Numbered from the stretch's first letter, positions 1-10,603 are shown. The stretch is DNA of 64,000 bases from Thalassospira profundimaris (GCF_003326675.1 NZ_JPWF01000005.1:62001-126000), one strand, 5' to 3'. The notes: a model not told the origin generated them from the sequence alone. Program-made: numbers and translations.

Positions 1-688
<688 letters not shown>

Positions 689-1816
689 TCAGGTCAAATG
701 CGCCATATCGAGATATTCCTGGCTGCGCATTTCGGTCAAGCGCGACACGGTACGCTGGAACTCGAACGAATAATCCCCGTCGGTATAAATATCGTTCGGG
801 TCGCATTCAATCGCACAGATCAGCTTGGTTTTATGTTCATACATGGCATCGATCAGGGTTCCGAAACGCTTGGCCCAGTCGCGGCGTGAATCCGGCAATT
901 TCGGAATGAAGTCGATGACAATCGTATGGAAATGGGTGGCAAGGGCAATGTAATCCCCCGGACCCAGCGGACGGGTGCATAATTCATCAAAGCTGAATTT
1001 GGCGACACCGGCACCCGCGGCCGAAATTTCGATCTTGCGGCCTTTGACGGTCAGGCTGTCCGGTGCGACGCGGGCCCCTTCGGTCAGGGTTGCAAACATC
1101 TCGTCGATTTTTGCAACCGCCTCTTCGCGGGCCGTTGGGTACAGATAAACATCGGCTGCGGTCAGGTTGCGCATGCGGTAATCGGTCGGACTTGCCAGTT
1201 CAAGCACATCAAGCTTGCGCTTGATCATGTCAATGAATGGCAGGAAGTTCTGGCGCTGTAGCCCGTCCTTGTAAAGGTCGTCGGGCACACGGTTGGACGT
1301 GGTCACAATCACCACACCATGTTCAAACAGATGTTCGAACAACCGGCCAAGGATCATCGCATCGGTGATATCGGTGACCTGCATTTCGTCAAAGCACAGA
1401 AGCCAGGCGCCATCGGCCAGATCCTTGGCAATTGGCGGGATTGGGTCGGCATCGTCCTTTTTCTTGGTTTGGCGGAAACGGTGCATCCGTTCATGCACAT
1501 CCTGCATGAAATCGTGGAAATGCACGCGACGCTTTTTTTCAATGTCGATGGTTTCATAAAACAGGTCCATCAACATGGATTTGCCACGTCCGACTTCGCC
1601 GTAAATATAAAGTCCCAGCGGCGGGGTCGGTTCATCGCGGCGGCGCGTCAGGCCAAACCGTTCGCGCCAGCCACCAGTTCCGGTTGCCGGTTCATAATGG
1701 GCAAGCGCGTTCTTAAGGCTTTGCAGCTTTTCTGCGCATAATTCCTGCATCGGGTCATGAGACAGCTCACCATTGGTGATTTTCGCGCGATAACGGGAAA
1801 GCGGGCCGTCGGTCAT
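689..1816 (-). CDS. zapE: Cell division ATPase ZapE (AFG1 family)
   Basis: A 375-residue AFG1-like P-loop ATPase. Walker A is GEVGRGKS at about residues 73-80, Walker B is LLCFDEMQV near residue 140, and the conserved TTSNRVPDDLYKDGLQR segment follows. In E. coli ZapE associates with the divisome under stress and destabilises FtsZ; the mitochondrial homologue Afg1 acts in protein quality control. The ATG at 1816 is preferred over an in-frame TTG two codons earlier. It sits upstream of mdh on the same strand, a conserved alphaproteobacterial neighbourhood, but 578 bases apart. Length and motifs are normal. Confidence 0.93.
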   Translation of the reverse strand: MTDGPLSRYRAKITNGELSHDPMQELCAEKLQSLKNALAHYEPATGTGGWRERFGLTRRRDEPTPPLGLYIYGEVGRGKSMLMDLFYETIDIEKKRRVHFHDFMQDVHERMHRFRQTKKKDDADPIPPIAKDLADGAWLLCFDEMQVTDITDAMILGRLFEHLFEHGVVIVTTSNRVPDDLYKDGLQRQNFLPFIDMIKRKLDVLELASPTDYRMRNLTAADVYLYPTAREEAVAKIDEMFATLTEGARVAPDSLTVKGRKIEISAAGAGVAKFSFDELCTRPLGPGDYIALATHFHTIVIDFIPKLPDSRRDWAKRFGTLIDAMYEHKTKLICAIECDPNDIYTDGDYSFEFQRTVSRLTEMRSQEYLDMAHLT

Positions 1817-1946
1817 CAACAAGTCTCGGATGCAGTGAAAGAAATCAGATCAACGGCCAATGTCATAGCGCCAAGAAGCATCGCAATGCAACAAGGGCCT
1901 TTGCATTGCTGCTTCTTTGATCTTGCAGACTGGATGCGTGCGCGCG

Positions 1947-2936
1947 TCAGATCAGGCGCATTTTCTTGAACAACCAGATTTCAAATGCAGTGATTGCCGT
2001 CAGGATTACCACCACGGTGGCAAAGCCAAGCGGGTTGTCGGCGGCCGGGATACCGCCGACATTGATGCCCAGCAAGCCGGTGACAAAACTGATTGGCAGG
2101 AACAAGCCGGCAATCACCGTCAGCCAATACATGGTGCGGTTCATCTGTTCGGTGTCGATCGCCATCAGATGTTCATTCACGATCTGGATGCGTTCGCGCA
2201 GGGAATCAAATTCTTCGACCAGCCGGACGGTTTTATCGGTCAGGGCCCGGGCACGACGTTTAAAGCGTTTGTCTGACCATGTCGGTTTCTGTTCGACAAA
2301 ATTGGCAAGGGCATCGCGTTGCGGGGCAAGATGGCGGCGCAGACGCGAAAGCTGATGACGGATGTCCGAACCGCGTTTGCGCAGCGGTAATGTTTTGCCT
2401 TCTGCGACGTTTTCCTGGTCATCTTCGATGGTTTCGACCTCTTCTTCGATGCCGCGCACGATGTTTTCCACACGGAAGGCCAGCCGCTCGGCAATGGTCA
2501 GGACGAAATCATCAATGCTGCGCGGGGCATCGTTGCGCGCAATCATTGCCCGGATGTCATCAAATGCCTTAAGCGACTGGTTGCGAAGGGTGATTACCAT
2601 ATTATTGGTGATCCAGAAGCGAACCGAAATCATGTCAGCCGGATCGTTTTCCGCGTTCAGATTGACCCCGCGCAGGTTCAGCGTATAGCCCGGATCGTAA
2701 AAGAATACAGATGGTCGTGTGCCGCGTGTTGAAAGTGTGTCGGCGATGGTCGGATCAATGCCTGCGATATCAATCAGCCATTCCCGAACCCCTTCACCCA
2801 TCCAGTCAAGATGCACCCATAAAAACCTGTCCTCGGCAATGGTTGGAAGGCCACCCTGAAGCGTTGCCCAGTCAATTGGGTTTGCCGATCCATCCGGGTT
2901 CATTTCAAAGGCGTTGATAAGGGCGGTTTTGCTCAT
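1947..2936 (-). CDS. zntB: ZntB-type divalent metal transporter (CorA superfamily)
   Basis: A 329-residue CorA-superfamily protein. A large charged, helical cytoplasmic N-terminal part is followed by two C-terminal membrane helices. The loop signature reads GIN (about residue 290) rather than the GMN of CorA magnesium channels, which is typical of the ZntB branch that moves zinc, probably with protons. The ATG at 2936 has a GAGGAG ribosome binding site five bases upstream and is preferred over a start ten codons earlier. It stands alone between zapE and the divergent mechanosensitive channel gene. Substrate direction cannot be read from the sequence. Confidence 0.85.
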   Translation of the reverse strand: MSKTALINAFEMNPDGSANPIDWATLQGGLPTIAEDRFLWVHLDWMGEGVREWLIDIAGIDPTIADTLSTRGTRPSVFFYDPGYTLNLRGVNLNAENDPADMISVRFWITNNMVITLRNQSLKAFDDIRAMIARNDAPRSIDDFVLTIAERLAFRVENIVRGIEEEVETIEDDQENVAEGKTLPLRKRGSDIRHQLSRLRRHLAPQRDALANFVEQKPTWSDKRFKRRARALTDKTVRLVEEFDSLRERIQIVNEHLMAIDTEQMNRTMYWLTVIAGLFLPISFVTGLLGINVGGIPAADNPLGFATVVVILTAITAFEIWLFKKMRLI

Positions 2937-3101
2937 GGGGGCTCCTCGCATGCCTGCATTGGGCACAATTCAGGACGGTGTTGTTGCCAGATCTCTGGAA
3001 CGAAACGTTTGGTGATTCGTTATGATCTTCAGTGTAACCTGTTTACAAATCGGGAAAAACGGTCAAATACCGCTTATCGGGCATCAAATGGATCATCAGG
3101 C

Positions 3102-5705
3102 ATGACTACTCTTCGTCGCGTGTTCGCAGGTTTTGCAATCTGTCTGTTTGCGATGATCGCTGCGCAAAATGTCTCTGCGCAAGGCAATGGCAATGGACAG
3201 GACGCAGTTCAGAAAGTTGAACTGGAAAATGCACAGGCGCTGATATCGGAATGGGACGGTGCACTTGATGATCTTGAAAAGATCATGGCCCGGGATGAGG
3301 TGACCAACCGCTTCATTGCAGATGGTCGCGACAGGATTGAGAATATCCATCTTGGTGTCAGCAGTTTGCATGACCGTGCCGACGAACGTCTGAAGCGTTT
3401 CAAAGCCGCCCTTGGCAAGCTCGGTGAACCACCAGCAGAAGGGCAGGAAGAAGTTCCCGCAGTTGCCCGCGAACGTGAAAAGATCGGTCAGGATATTGCC
3501 CGTGTGACCGGTGTGATCAAACAGCTTGAGCTGGTTGACTTCCGTGCGACCGAGCTCTCCGATCAATTGGCCGGTCTTGCCCGTGAACGGTTTACCCGCA
3601 GGATTCTTGGCCGCGTTGATGTGCCACTTGATCCCGGTGTCTGGCTTTCAGCCTGGGGTGAAATTGTCCAGCTGCCCAGTATGGTTCAGGCCCGCTATGC
3701 GAACCTTGAAATTGAAGGTCAGGCGGCCGACGAGCTTACGGAAATTGCGCCCGGTCTGGTGCTTTTGACCTTTATTGTCATCGCTGCTTTGATCGGTGGC
3801 GAAGTCCTTGTGCTGCGTTATATGCCGGCCCACTGGAAGGAAATGCCAAACCAGGACCGGGTGGCATTGATATCGGGAACCCGCTTCCTGTTCACGGCAA
3901 TGGTCCCCGGCCTTGCCCTGCTGGTGGCCTATGGTGTTCTTGATTCCCGACAGGTTTTGCTGAGCGGTGCGATCGGGGATTTCATTCATCAATGCTTTGC
4001 GGCGGCTTTGTTCCTGCTATTTGTCGGCGCCGCCATCCGAAGCGTGCATTCGCCATTTTCACCACCTTTGCGCCGAGCCGGTACAACGGATCGCGGGGCG
4101 CGGATTGTCGGAATATCCTCCCTTGTCGTTGCAGTGATCTTTGCCTGGGACATGATCCTTTTGCAGGGCGCAACAACGCTTGGTACGTCGCTTGAAATTG
4201 CCCTTGTGCAAAGTATCACCAACGTTCTGGTGATCTCGGTATTGCTGTTTGTGTCATCGCTTGGTGTTTTCTGGGTACATGACGAACAGGACCGGCATGA
4301 ATTCTGGCCCAAACTTGAACGCCGAAGCCGCCGGGGGCTTAAAGCAATTGCCATTCTGATGCCGGTTCTGATGGTTTTGGGCTATGTCGCGCTGGCGCGA
4401 TTTATCCTTGAAAACCTGATGATGGGCTTGGCATTTCTGACCTGCTATTGGCTGCTGCGTGGCTATTTCCGGGCTTTGATGCATACATATCTGGTCCGTC
4501 CCGAGCCAAGCGAAGAAAGCAAAACCAGCGATGCTGTTCACGGCACGCTGTATTTCTGGCTCCGGGTGTTGATTGACGTGGTGATGGTGACCGTCGCTGT
4601 GCCGGTGGCGGTGATGATCTTTACCGACATTGCCTGGGCGGATTTGATTTTTGCGGTTCAGCAGGCCTTTGTTGGTATTCAGGTTGGCGGCATTCATTTC
4701 TCTCTGCGTTCGATCCTGCTTGCGGCCCTGATGTTTGTGATTGTTCTGGGTCTGATGCGGTTTTTCCAGCGGATGCTCAGCACACGTGTGTTGCCCAACA
4801 CCAAGCTGGATCAGGGGCTGCAACATTCGGTTTCGGCGATCTTTGGCTATGCCGGGATTTGCCTTGCGGTGCTGTTGGCGATTTCTGCGGCCGGGATGGA
4901 TTTGTCCAATCTTGCGATCATTGCCGGTGCGATTTCGGTCGGTATCGGTTTTGGCATGCAAAGTATCGTCAACAACTTCGTTTCCGGCCTGATCCTTTTG
5001 GTCGAACGCCCGATCAAGGTTGGTGACTGGATCGTGGTTGGCGCCGATCAGGGGCTTGTCAAAGACATCCGGGTACGTGCGACCGAGATCGAAACCTTTG
5101 ACCGATCCTCCATTGTCATTCCGAACTCCGAACTGATTTCCAACCGGGTTCTGAACTGGACACTTAAGGAACGCTCGGGCCGTGGCATCATCAAGATTGG
5201 TGTTTCATACGGGGCCGATGTCGACAAGGTGCGCGAAATCCTTCTCGAAATGGCGGACAAACGCCGCGAAATTCTGAGTTATCCGGCGCCACAGGTTGTC
5301 TTTATGGATTTCGGCGCCAGTTCGCTCGATTTCGAATTGCGGTATTTCCTGCGCGATATCGGCGATGTCATGGCCGTTGCAAGTTCGGTTCGGTTTGAAC
5401 TGGTGCAGCGTTTCCGGGAAGAAGGTATCGAAATTCCGTTCCCGCAGCGTGACCTTAATTTGCGCGATATCGACAAACTGACCGATGCGATCCGCGATGC
5501 AGGCAAGGGATCAGCACGATCCAAACCTGTGTCGGAACCCTTGGCATCAGACGAGCCACCGGCAGTTGATGACGGGACCGAACACGGGGCCGATCAGCAG
5601 CCAACGCCGCCGTCGGCAGCCAAGGATATTTCGCGCGATCAGGATGCGTCGAGCCGGGATATACCCGATGCTGGTGGTGATCCGGACGGGGATGCCCCGC
5701 GGTAA
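3102..5705 (+). CDS. Large MscS-type mechanosensitive channel with DUF3772 domain
   Basis: An inner-membrane channel of about 867 residues that would open under membrane tension to release solutes at hypo-osmotic shock. A signal peptide (TTLRRVFAGFAICLFAMIAA) leads into a coiled-coil periplasmic domain of the DUF3772 kind. Multiple membrane helices follow, and then the MscS core. The pore motif SVGIGFGMQSIVNNF is near residues 611-626 and is followed by ERPIKVGDWI and the beta domain. A charged, proline-rich low-complexity tail of about 70 residues ends the protein. The chosen ATG is the one that starts the signal peptide; upstream in-frame codons would bury it. The 3' end faces the NUDIX gene with an 8-base gap. 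Confidence 0.9.
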   Translation: MTTLRRVFAGFAICLFAMIAAQNVSAQGNGNGQDAVQKVELENAQALISEWDGALDDLEKIMARDEVTNRFIADGRDRIENIHLGVSSLHDRADERLKRFKAALGKLGEPPAEGQEEVPAVAREREKIGQDIARVTGVIKQLELVDFRATELSDQLAGLARERFTRRILGRVDVPLDPGVWLSAWGEIVQLPSMVQARYANLEIEGQAADELTEIAPGLVLLTFIVIAALIGGEVLVLRYMPAHWKEMPNQDRVALISGTRFLFTAMVPGLALLVAYGVLDSRQVLLSGAIGDFIHQCFAAALFLLFVGAAIRSVHSPFSPPLRRAGTTDRGARIVGISSLVVAVIFAWDMILLQGATTLGTSLEIALVQSITNVLVISVLLFVSSLGVFWVHDEQDRHEFWPKLERRSRRGLKAIAILMPVLMVLGYVALARFILENLMMGLAFLTCYWLLRGYFRALMHTYLVRPEPSEESKTSDAVHGTLYFWLRVLIDVVMVTVAVPVAVMIFTDIAWADLIFAVQQAFVGIQVGGIHFSLRSILLAALMFVIVLGLMRFFQRMLSTRVLPNTKLDQGLQHSVSAIFGYAGICLAVLLAISAAGMDLSNLAIIAGAISVGIGFGMQSIVNNFVSGLILLVERPIKVGDWIVVGADQGLVKDIRVRATEIETFDRSSIVIPNSELISNRVLNWTLKERSGRGIIKIGVSYGADVDKVREILLEMADKRREILSYPAPQVVFMDFGASSLDFELRYFLRDIGDVMAVASSVRFELVQRFREEGIEIPFPQRDLNLRDIDKLTDAIRDAGKGSARSKPVSEPLASDEPPAVDDGTEHGADQQPTPPSAAKDISRDQDASSRDIPDAGGDPDGDAPR

Positions 5706-5713
5706 AGCCGGGT

Positions 5714-6130
5714 TTAAATATCGAAAAGTGCAGCGGTGATCTTTTGGCCCATCGGGGCCATCAGATCACGCTCGCGCTGGTTCAGCCAGCGCAGCTCGGC
5801 AATTTCGTGTGCCGGGGCAAGCGTGCCGCGATAGTCGGCACTAAAACAGGTCATGCGGACAATCGCGCCATCGGGCTGATTATGTCCGCGCCCGGCAAAG
5901 GTGCCGATCTTTCGGATGCTGTCATCAAGCAGGGTGACACCAAGTTCCTCTGCGACTTCACGGATGATGGCATCACGCGCCGTTTCCCCCGGATCGACCT
6001 TGCCGCCGGGCAGGTAGAACCTGTCCCGGCCGTGGCTGCGCACGGACAGTATTTTATCGCCGTCGCGCAAAATCCAGTTCGCGGTTTCGATGACCTTGGT
6101 GGTCGGGGGATTTGTGACGCGATCTTCCAT
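5714..6130 (-). CDS. NUDIX hydrolase
   Basis: A 138-residue NUDIX-fold pyrophosphohydrolase. The complete NUDIX box GGKVDPGETARDAIIREVAEELGV carries the Mg-binding REVAEE core (quoted here as its consensus blocks GGKVDPGET and REVAEELG). Such enzymes cleave nucleoside diphosphates linked to another moiety; the substrate cannot be deduced. The ATG at 6130 is seven bases downstream of the nadC stop codon, so it is probably the last gene of a nadA-nadC-NUDIX transcription unit. That context might hint at nucleotide-cofactor housekeeping, but this is inference. A longer reading frame would overlap nadC and is not needed. Confidence 0.85.
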   Translation of the reverse strand: MEDRVTNPPTTKVIETANWILRDGDKILSVRSHGRDRFYLPGGKVDPGETARDAIIREVAEELGVTLLDDSIRKIGTFAGRGHNQPDGAIVRMTCFSADYRGTLAPAHEIAELRWLNQRERDLMAPMGQKITAALFDI

Positions 6131-6137
6131 CAGGCGA

Positions 6138-6977
6138 TCACAGGATCGCCACATCAAGCCCGATATCGACCGCCGGGGCCGATTGGGTGATACGACCAAC
6201 CGATACGTAATCAACGCCGGTGGCGGCAATCGCGCCTATGGTCTGAAGGTTGACGCCACCCGATGCCTCGGTCTTGCAACGGCCATCAACGATCGCAACT
6301 GCTTCGCGCAGCATATCCGGACCCATATTATCAAGCAGGATGATGTCAGCACCGGCTGTTGTGGCCTCTGCCACCTGATCAAGGGTGTCGCATTCGACTT
6401 CGATTTTTGGCAGATTGGCGGTACGAGCTGCTTCGACGCATTTGGTGATCGATCCGACAACACCGATATGGTTATCCTTGATCATCACCCCGTCATACAG
6501 GCCCATGCGGTGGTTCTGCGCACCGCCCATGCGGGTTGCGTATTTTTCCATCTTGCGCCAACCCGGCAGTGTTTTGCGGGTATCAAGAAGCTTTGCCGAT
6601 GTTTCCCCCATCGCCGCAACATAGGTGCGCGTGGTGGTGGCAATGCCCGAAAGATGCTGAAGGGTATTAAGGGCGGTACGTTCCGCGGTCAGGATGCCGC
6701 GCGCGTTGCCTTCGACCACGGCCAGAACGTCCTTGGCCGCAATAGCATCGCCGTCTTCGCAATGCTTTTCAATCCTGGCATCGGGGACCAGCTTGCGGAA
6801 ACATTCAAGGGCGATATCAAGCCCGGCAACCACAATATCCTCGCGGGTTTCAAGGGCAACACGCAAGCGCGCATTGGCGGGCACAACGTTATCAGATGTG
6901 ATGTCGCCGGTTCCGATATCCTCGGCAAAGGCGCGGTCGATGAATTCCGAAATTTCAGCCTGGGTCAGTACGGTCAT
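6138..6977 (-). CDS. nadC: Nicotinate-nucleotide pyrophosphorylase (carboxylating)
   Basis: A 279-residue quinolinate phosphoribosyltransferase, the enzyme converting quinolinate and PRPP to nicotinate mononucleotide, CO2 and pyrophosphate in de novo NAD synthesis. Visible family motifs are NTLQHLSGIAT, the TRKTLPGWR segment with PRPP- and quinolinate-binding Arg and Lys, and HRMGLYDGVMIKDNH. The C-terminal barrel strands EVECDTLDQ, DIILLDNM and SGGVNL follow. Length is typical. It follows nadA after 75 bases that hold a strong hairpin and is tightly followed by the NUDIX gene. Confidence 0.96.
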   Translation of the reverse strand: MTVLTQAEISEFIDRAFAEDIGTGDITSDNVVPANARLRVALETREDIVVAGLDIALECFRKLVPDARIEKHCEDGDAIAAKDVLAVVEGNARGILTAERTALNTLQHLSGIATTTRTYVAAMGETSAKLLDTRKTLPGWRKMEKYATRMGGAQNHRMGLYDGVMIKDNHIGVVGSITKCVEAARTANLPKIEVECDTLDQVAEATTAGADIILLDNMGPDMLREAVAIVDGRCKTEASGGVNLQTIGAIAATGVDYVSVGRITQSAPAVDIGLDVAIL

Positions 6978-7012
6978 GATGCGTGCCGCTTTTTGGTCGA
7001 TTGGAATGGCAA

Positions 7013-7039
7013 ACAGCCCCGCAAAATTTGCGGGGCTGT
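7013..7039 (-). terminator. Perfect 13-bp hairpin between nadA and nadC
   Basis: ACAGCCCCGCAAA and its exact complement flank one central base. On the minus strand the stem is followed only by TTTGCC, a poor T-tract. It may attenuate or process the nadA-nadC transcript rather than end it. Confidence 0.45.
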
Positions 7040-7052
7040 GAGAAGGTTTGGC

Positions 7053-8075
7053 TTAGGCCGCCGTGTCTTTTTTGACCGGAATGTTTTTTGACATTTCAAG
7101 CATGCGTTCAAGCGGTTTGACCGCTGCAATGCGCAGGTCTTCGGGCATGACGATCTGCGGACCGTTATTGACCAGACACAGATAGAGCTTCTCAAGCGTG
7201 TTAAGCTCCATGAACGGGCAGTTATTGCACGCGCATGATCCGTCAGCACCCGGTACCGGAATGAATTCCTTGTGCGGGGCAGACTTTTCCATCTGGTGGA
7301 TGATGTGGGGTTCGGTCGCGATCAGATATTTCTGATCCGGGCCGTTAATCACATATTCCAGAATCGCACGGGTCGAACCGACGTGATCGGCATGTTTCAG
7401 AATACCGTCATGGCATTCCGGGTGGGCTGCGATCTTGGCATCCGGGTTCTGGGTCTTGAGGCGGATCAGTTCACGTTCGGAAAACTGTTCATGCACGATG
7501 CACGAGCCATTCCAAAGCGTCATGTCACGGCCGGTTTTCTTGGCAAGGTAAGTGCCAAGATGGCGGTCCGGTGCCCACAGGATCGGCTGATCTGCCGGGA
7601 TCTGATCAATGATCTCGGCCGCATTGGACGAGGTCACGATAATATCGGACGCGGCCTTCACCTCTGCGGAGCAGTTGATATAGGTGATGGATACGTGATC
7701 AGGATGTTGTTCGCGGAATTTGCGGAACGGTTCGGGCTGGCACGAATCTTCGAGCGAACAACCCGCTTTCGAATCCGGCAGCAGAACGGTTTTGTTCGGG
7801 CTGAGGATTTTGGCAACCTCGGCCATGAAACGCACGCCGCAGAAAACGATAACATCGGCATCGGTTTCGGCAGCCTTGCGCGACAAGTCCAGACTATCGC
7901 CAACAAAGTCGGCAAGGTCCTGAATTTCCCCATCCTGATAGTAATGGGCCAGAATGATCGCGTTCTTTTCCTTTTTCAGGCGCTGAATCTCAGCTTCCAG
8001 ATCAAGGGTCGGATCAATCTGCATTTCCGACATTGCGTCCGCCGAAGCTTCGGCAATGGTGATCATTTCATTCAT
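7053..8075 (-). CDS. nadA: Quinolinate synthase NadA
   Basis: A 340-residue quinolinate synthase, which condenses iminoaspartate with dihydroxyacetone phosphate to make quinolinate using a [4Fe-4S] cluster. Conserved cysteines are visible in [15 protein letters not shown], in GCSLEDSC and in [13 protein letters not shown] near the C terminus. The [19 protein letters not shown] motif near the N terminus is characteristic. The ATG at 8075 has a GAGATGAG-type ribosome binding site. The usual partner nadB (L-aspartate oxidase) is not beside it; only nadC follows. It is divergent from the cytochrome gene. Confidence 0.96.
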   Translation of the reverse strand: MNEMITIAEASADAMSEMQIDPTLDLEAEIQRLKKEKNAIILAHYYQDGEIQDLADFVGDSLDLSRKAAETDADVIVFCGVRFMAEVAKILSPNKTVLLPDSKAGCSLEDSCQPEPFRKFREQHPDHVSITYINCSAEVKAASDIIVTSSNAAEIIDQIPADQPILWAPDRHLGTYLAKKTGRDMTLWNGSCIVHEQFSERELIRLKTQNPDAKIAAHPECHDGILKHADHVGSTRAILEYVINGPDQKYLIATEPHIIHQMEKSAPHKEFIPVPGADGSCACNNCPFMELNTLEKLYLCLVNNGPQIVMPEDLRIAAVKPLERMLEMSKNIPVKKDTAA

Positions 8076-8307
8076 GGCGTCGTCTCATCTCGCCTGTTTG
8101 CAAGCCGGAGATAAGTCGCGGGGCCCGGCATTGCAAGTTAATGACAGTTTGGAACCTGAATATCGCCATTGTGCAAGGATGGCAAGGAAATGGGCGGCAA
8201 AGAAAGGCAGCCATGCGTCATGAACGCCCCACGCGATTGAGAAATCACTGAATTGCGCAACTATGCTACTCTGTTTGCAGGACAATATAAAAGCAGAGGG
8301 CAGGGGT

Positions 8308-9129
8308 ATGAAATCGTATGGGAAACATGCGCTTTGGGTGCTGTTATGTCTTTTTCTGCCAGTGACGGCGCAGGCCGCAGAATTACAGCTTACCTCTCCA
8401 TCCGGGGTTGTTTCGGTTTATCAAACCGATGAATTGCTTTCTCATCCGCAGGCGCGCGACATCGTAGTTGCCAATGATGGCGGTTACGGTCAGGACATGA
8501 CCTATCGCGCGGTGCCACTGGCAGCAGTGATCGGGGATGCAAGCGCGGTCGATGATCAGACCGGGCTTGAAGTCATCGCGCTTGACGGGTTTGTTGCCAA
8601 TATTCCGGTGCCGCTGGTTCTGCGCGACAGGGATGAAGGCGCACAAGCCTGGCTTGCCATCGAACCCGAAGCATCACCTTGGCCGAACCTGCCGGGCAAG
8701 AACGTTTCCGCCGGGCCGTTTTCGGTGGTCTGGATTGATGGCCCGGCATCCAATATCCGATCCGAACAATGGCCCTATCAGGTGGCCAAAATCGGTTATG
8801 CCGAGTTCCCCACCGCCCGCTGGCCGCAATTGGCATTGGCCGAGGACGCCACGGAAAATGCCAAGCACGGCAAAACCATCTTCATTGATCAGTGCTTTGC
8901 CTGCCACCGCATGAACGGGGCGGGCATCACGGAATTGGGCCCGGATTTGAATTTGCCGATGAACCCGGTCGAATACTTCATGCCCGATGCGCTTTTCATG
9001 CTGATCCGCGATCCGGCAACGGTGCGCCATTGGCCCGAAATGCAGATGCACGGCTTTACCGACGATCAGCTATCAGATGGCGAAATCCATGATGTGATTG
9101 CTTATTTGACGGCAATGGCAAGTCGGTAA
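8308..9129 (+). CDS. Periplasmic c-type cytochrome with N-terminal extra domain
   Basis: A 273-residue exported protein. A signal peptide (ending TAQA) is followed by a domain of about 150 residues resembling the small beta domain of molybdopterin-dependent oxidoreductases (PLAAVIGDAS, WIDGPAS), without visible cofactor ligands. The C-terminal cytochrome c domain has a single heme site, QCFACHRMNG, and a likely distal Met in MQMHGFTDDQ. It should carry electrons in the periplasm; the partner is unknown. The ATG at 8308 is preceded by GCAGGGG and begins the signal peptide. It converges on the glutamine-synthetase-like gene 13 bases away. Confidence 0.8.
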   Translation: MKSYGKHALWVLLCLFLPVTAQAAELQLTSPSGVVSVYQTDELLSHPQARDIVVANDGGYGQDMTYRAVPLAAVIGDASAVDDQTGLEVIALDGFVANIPVPLVLRDRDEGAQAWLAIEPEASPWPNLPGKNVSAGPFSVVWIDGPASNIRSEQWPYQVAKIGYAEFPTARWPQLALAEDATENAKHGKTIFIDQCFACHRMNGAGITELGPDLNLPMNPVEYFMPDALFMLIRDPATVRHWPEMQMHGFTDDQLSDGEIHDVIAYLTAMASR

Positions 9130-9142
9130 GCGGATAAACGGT

Positions 9143-10531
9143 CTAGACCGAAAACGCGTAATATTCCCACTCGGCTGCCGATACTTTCAGGGCCATATGT
9201 TCGTATTCGGCCTGTTTGATCTTGGTAAAGGCAGTGTGGAAACGTGGTCCAAGGGTGCGTTTGTTGAACTCCGATGCGCCGAACCGGTCAATTGCTTCAA
9301 GCCAGTGACGCGGAAGATCGTTCGGGGCCTTGGCGTGGCCGATTTCGTCTTTACTGGGCTTGCCCGGATCGATTTTGTTTTCAATGCCATCAAGGGCCGC
9401 GCCAAGGGTCACAGCGGCCACAAGGTACGGGTTGGCATCTACACCGGCAATGCGGTGTTCGAAATGGCGCGTCTTGCCCGGTGTGCCCGGAACGCGCAGC
9501 GCCACGGTGCGGTTTTCAACGCCCCAATCATCGGAGGCCGGTGAATACATGGCCGATGCAAAGCGACGCCATGAATTCATGAACGGGGCCAAGAGCAACA
9601 TGGTTTCGCCGATTGTGCCGCGAATGCCGCCAATGGCATTGAGCATCAGCGGACTGAGAGATCCGTCTGCCTGATCGGCAAACAGGTTGTTGCCGTTTTC
9701 ATCTGCCAGCGACAGATGCAGATGCATGCCCGACCCGGCTTCGTTGCCGAACGGTTTTGGCATGAAGACAGCCTCAAGCCCGAAGCGACGCGCACAGGTA
9801 CGGATCAGGCGTTTGGCAATGATCACGTCATCGGCTGCGCGCATCAGTTCGCGATAGCGAATGGTCATTTCATACTGACCCGGCCCATATTCCGAAATCA
9901 GGGTTTCCAGCGTTAGATCAAGATGCTTCGCACCTTCATAGATCGCATCAAACAGTGGCGACATTTCATCAATCTCGTCGACCGACATGGTGTTGCGAAG
10001 GGTACTGCGCCGTTTGGTCATCGCATAGGATGCAGGTTGATAAAGACCTGATGCATCCGGGGTGTGATCCACCAGATAAAATTCCAGCTCGAACGCCCCC
10101 ATCGGGTGGAAGCCAAGTTTCTCGGCCCGTTTGATCTGGGCTTCAAATACGTTGCGCGGGTCAACATCGTGGGGCTTGCCATCTTCTTCATACATGGCAA
10201 TCAGAAGCTGTCCGCGGCCGGTATGGGGCAAGTAACCCAGTGTGCCGGGTACCGGCCAGCAACGGCAATCGCCACCACCCCCGGTCTGTACCAGACCGCA
10301 ATCATCCACATCCTCGCCTGTTACATTCTGCCCGAACAGGGAACTCGGCAAGCCGCGCCCGGATTTATAAATGCCTTCCAGTTCGTGCCGACGGATCATC
10401 TTGCCGCGACCAATGCCATGGAAATCGGTCAGGATAATATCGATGGCCTCGACATCCGGGTACTTGGCCAGAAAATCCTGTGCTTCGGAAAGCTGAGATC
10501 CGCTGGGCGATGTGGCATTACTGGTGGTCAC
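9143..10531 (-). CDS. Glutamine synthetase family protein (gamma-glutamylpolyamine synthetase-like)
   Basis: A 462-residue member of the glutamine synthetase superfamily, closest in style to PuuA-type gamma-glutamylputrescine synthetases and GlnA3-like enzymes rather than nitrogen-assimilating GlnA. Visible are the N-terminal beta-grasp segment (DIILTDFHGIGRGK), the metal-binding ELEFYLVD, the SGMHLHLSL ATP/metal loop, and NRTVALRVPG with substrate Arg. It would ligate glutamate to an amine using ATP. The best start is the GTG at 10531; the only longer in-frame start is TTG. No polyamine catabolic genes adjoin it, so the amine is unproven. Confidence 0.82.
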   Translation of the reverse strand: MTTSNATSPSGSQLSEAQDFLAKYPDVEAIDIILTDFHGIGRGKMIRRHELEGIYKSGRGLPSSLFGQNVTGEDVDDCGLVQTGGGGDCRCWPVPGTLGYLPHTGRGQLLIAMYEEDGKPHDVDPRNVFEAQIKRAEKLGFHPMGAFELEFYLVDHTPDASGLYQPASYAMTKRRSTLRNTMSVDEIDEMSPLFDAIYEGAKHLDLTLETLISEYGPGQYEMTIRYRELMRAADDVIIAKRLIRTCARRFGLEAVFMPKPFGNEAGSGMHLHLSLADENGNNLFADQADGSLSPLMLNAIGGIRGTIGETMLLLAPFMNSWRRFASAMYSPASDDWGVENRTVALRVPGTPGKTRHFEHRIAGVDANPYLVAAVTLGAALDGIENKIDPGKPSKDEIGHAKAPNDLPRHWLEAIDRFGASEFNKRTLGPRFHTAFTKIKQAEYEHMALKVSAAEWEYYAFSV

Positions 10532-10603
10532 GGCTTGGCATCCTGATCGTGGAATGGTGTTGGCCAAATTTAATAGCGGCCAAGTCAAACTGTTGGGGGA
10601 TTA

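Noticed and set aside
6090-7091. 333-codon frame opposite nadC and 280-codon frame 7272-8114 opposite nadA
   Set aside because: nadC and nadA are intact on the minus strand with full motifs; the opposing frames have no ribosome binding sites or recognisable domains.
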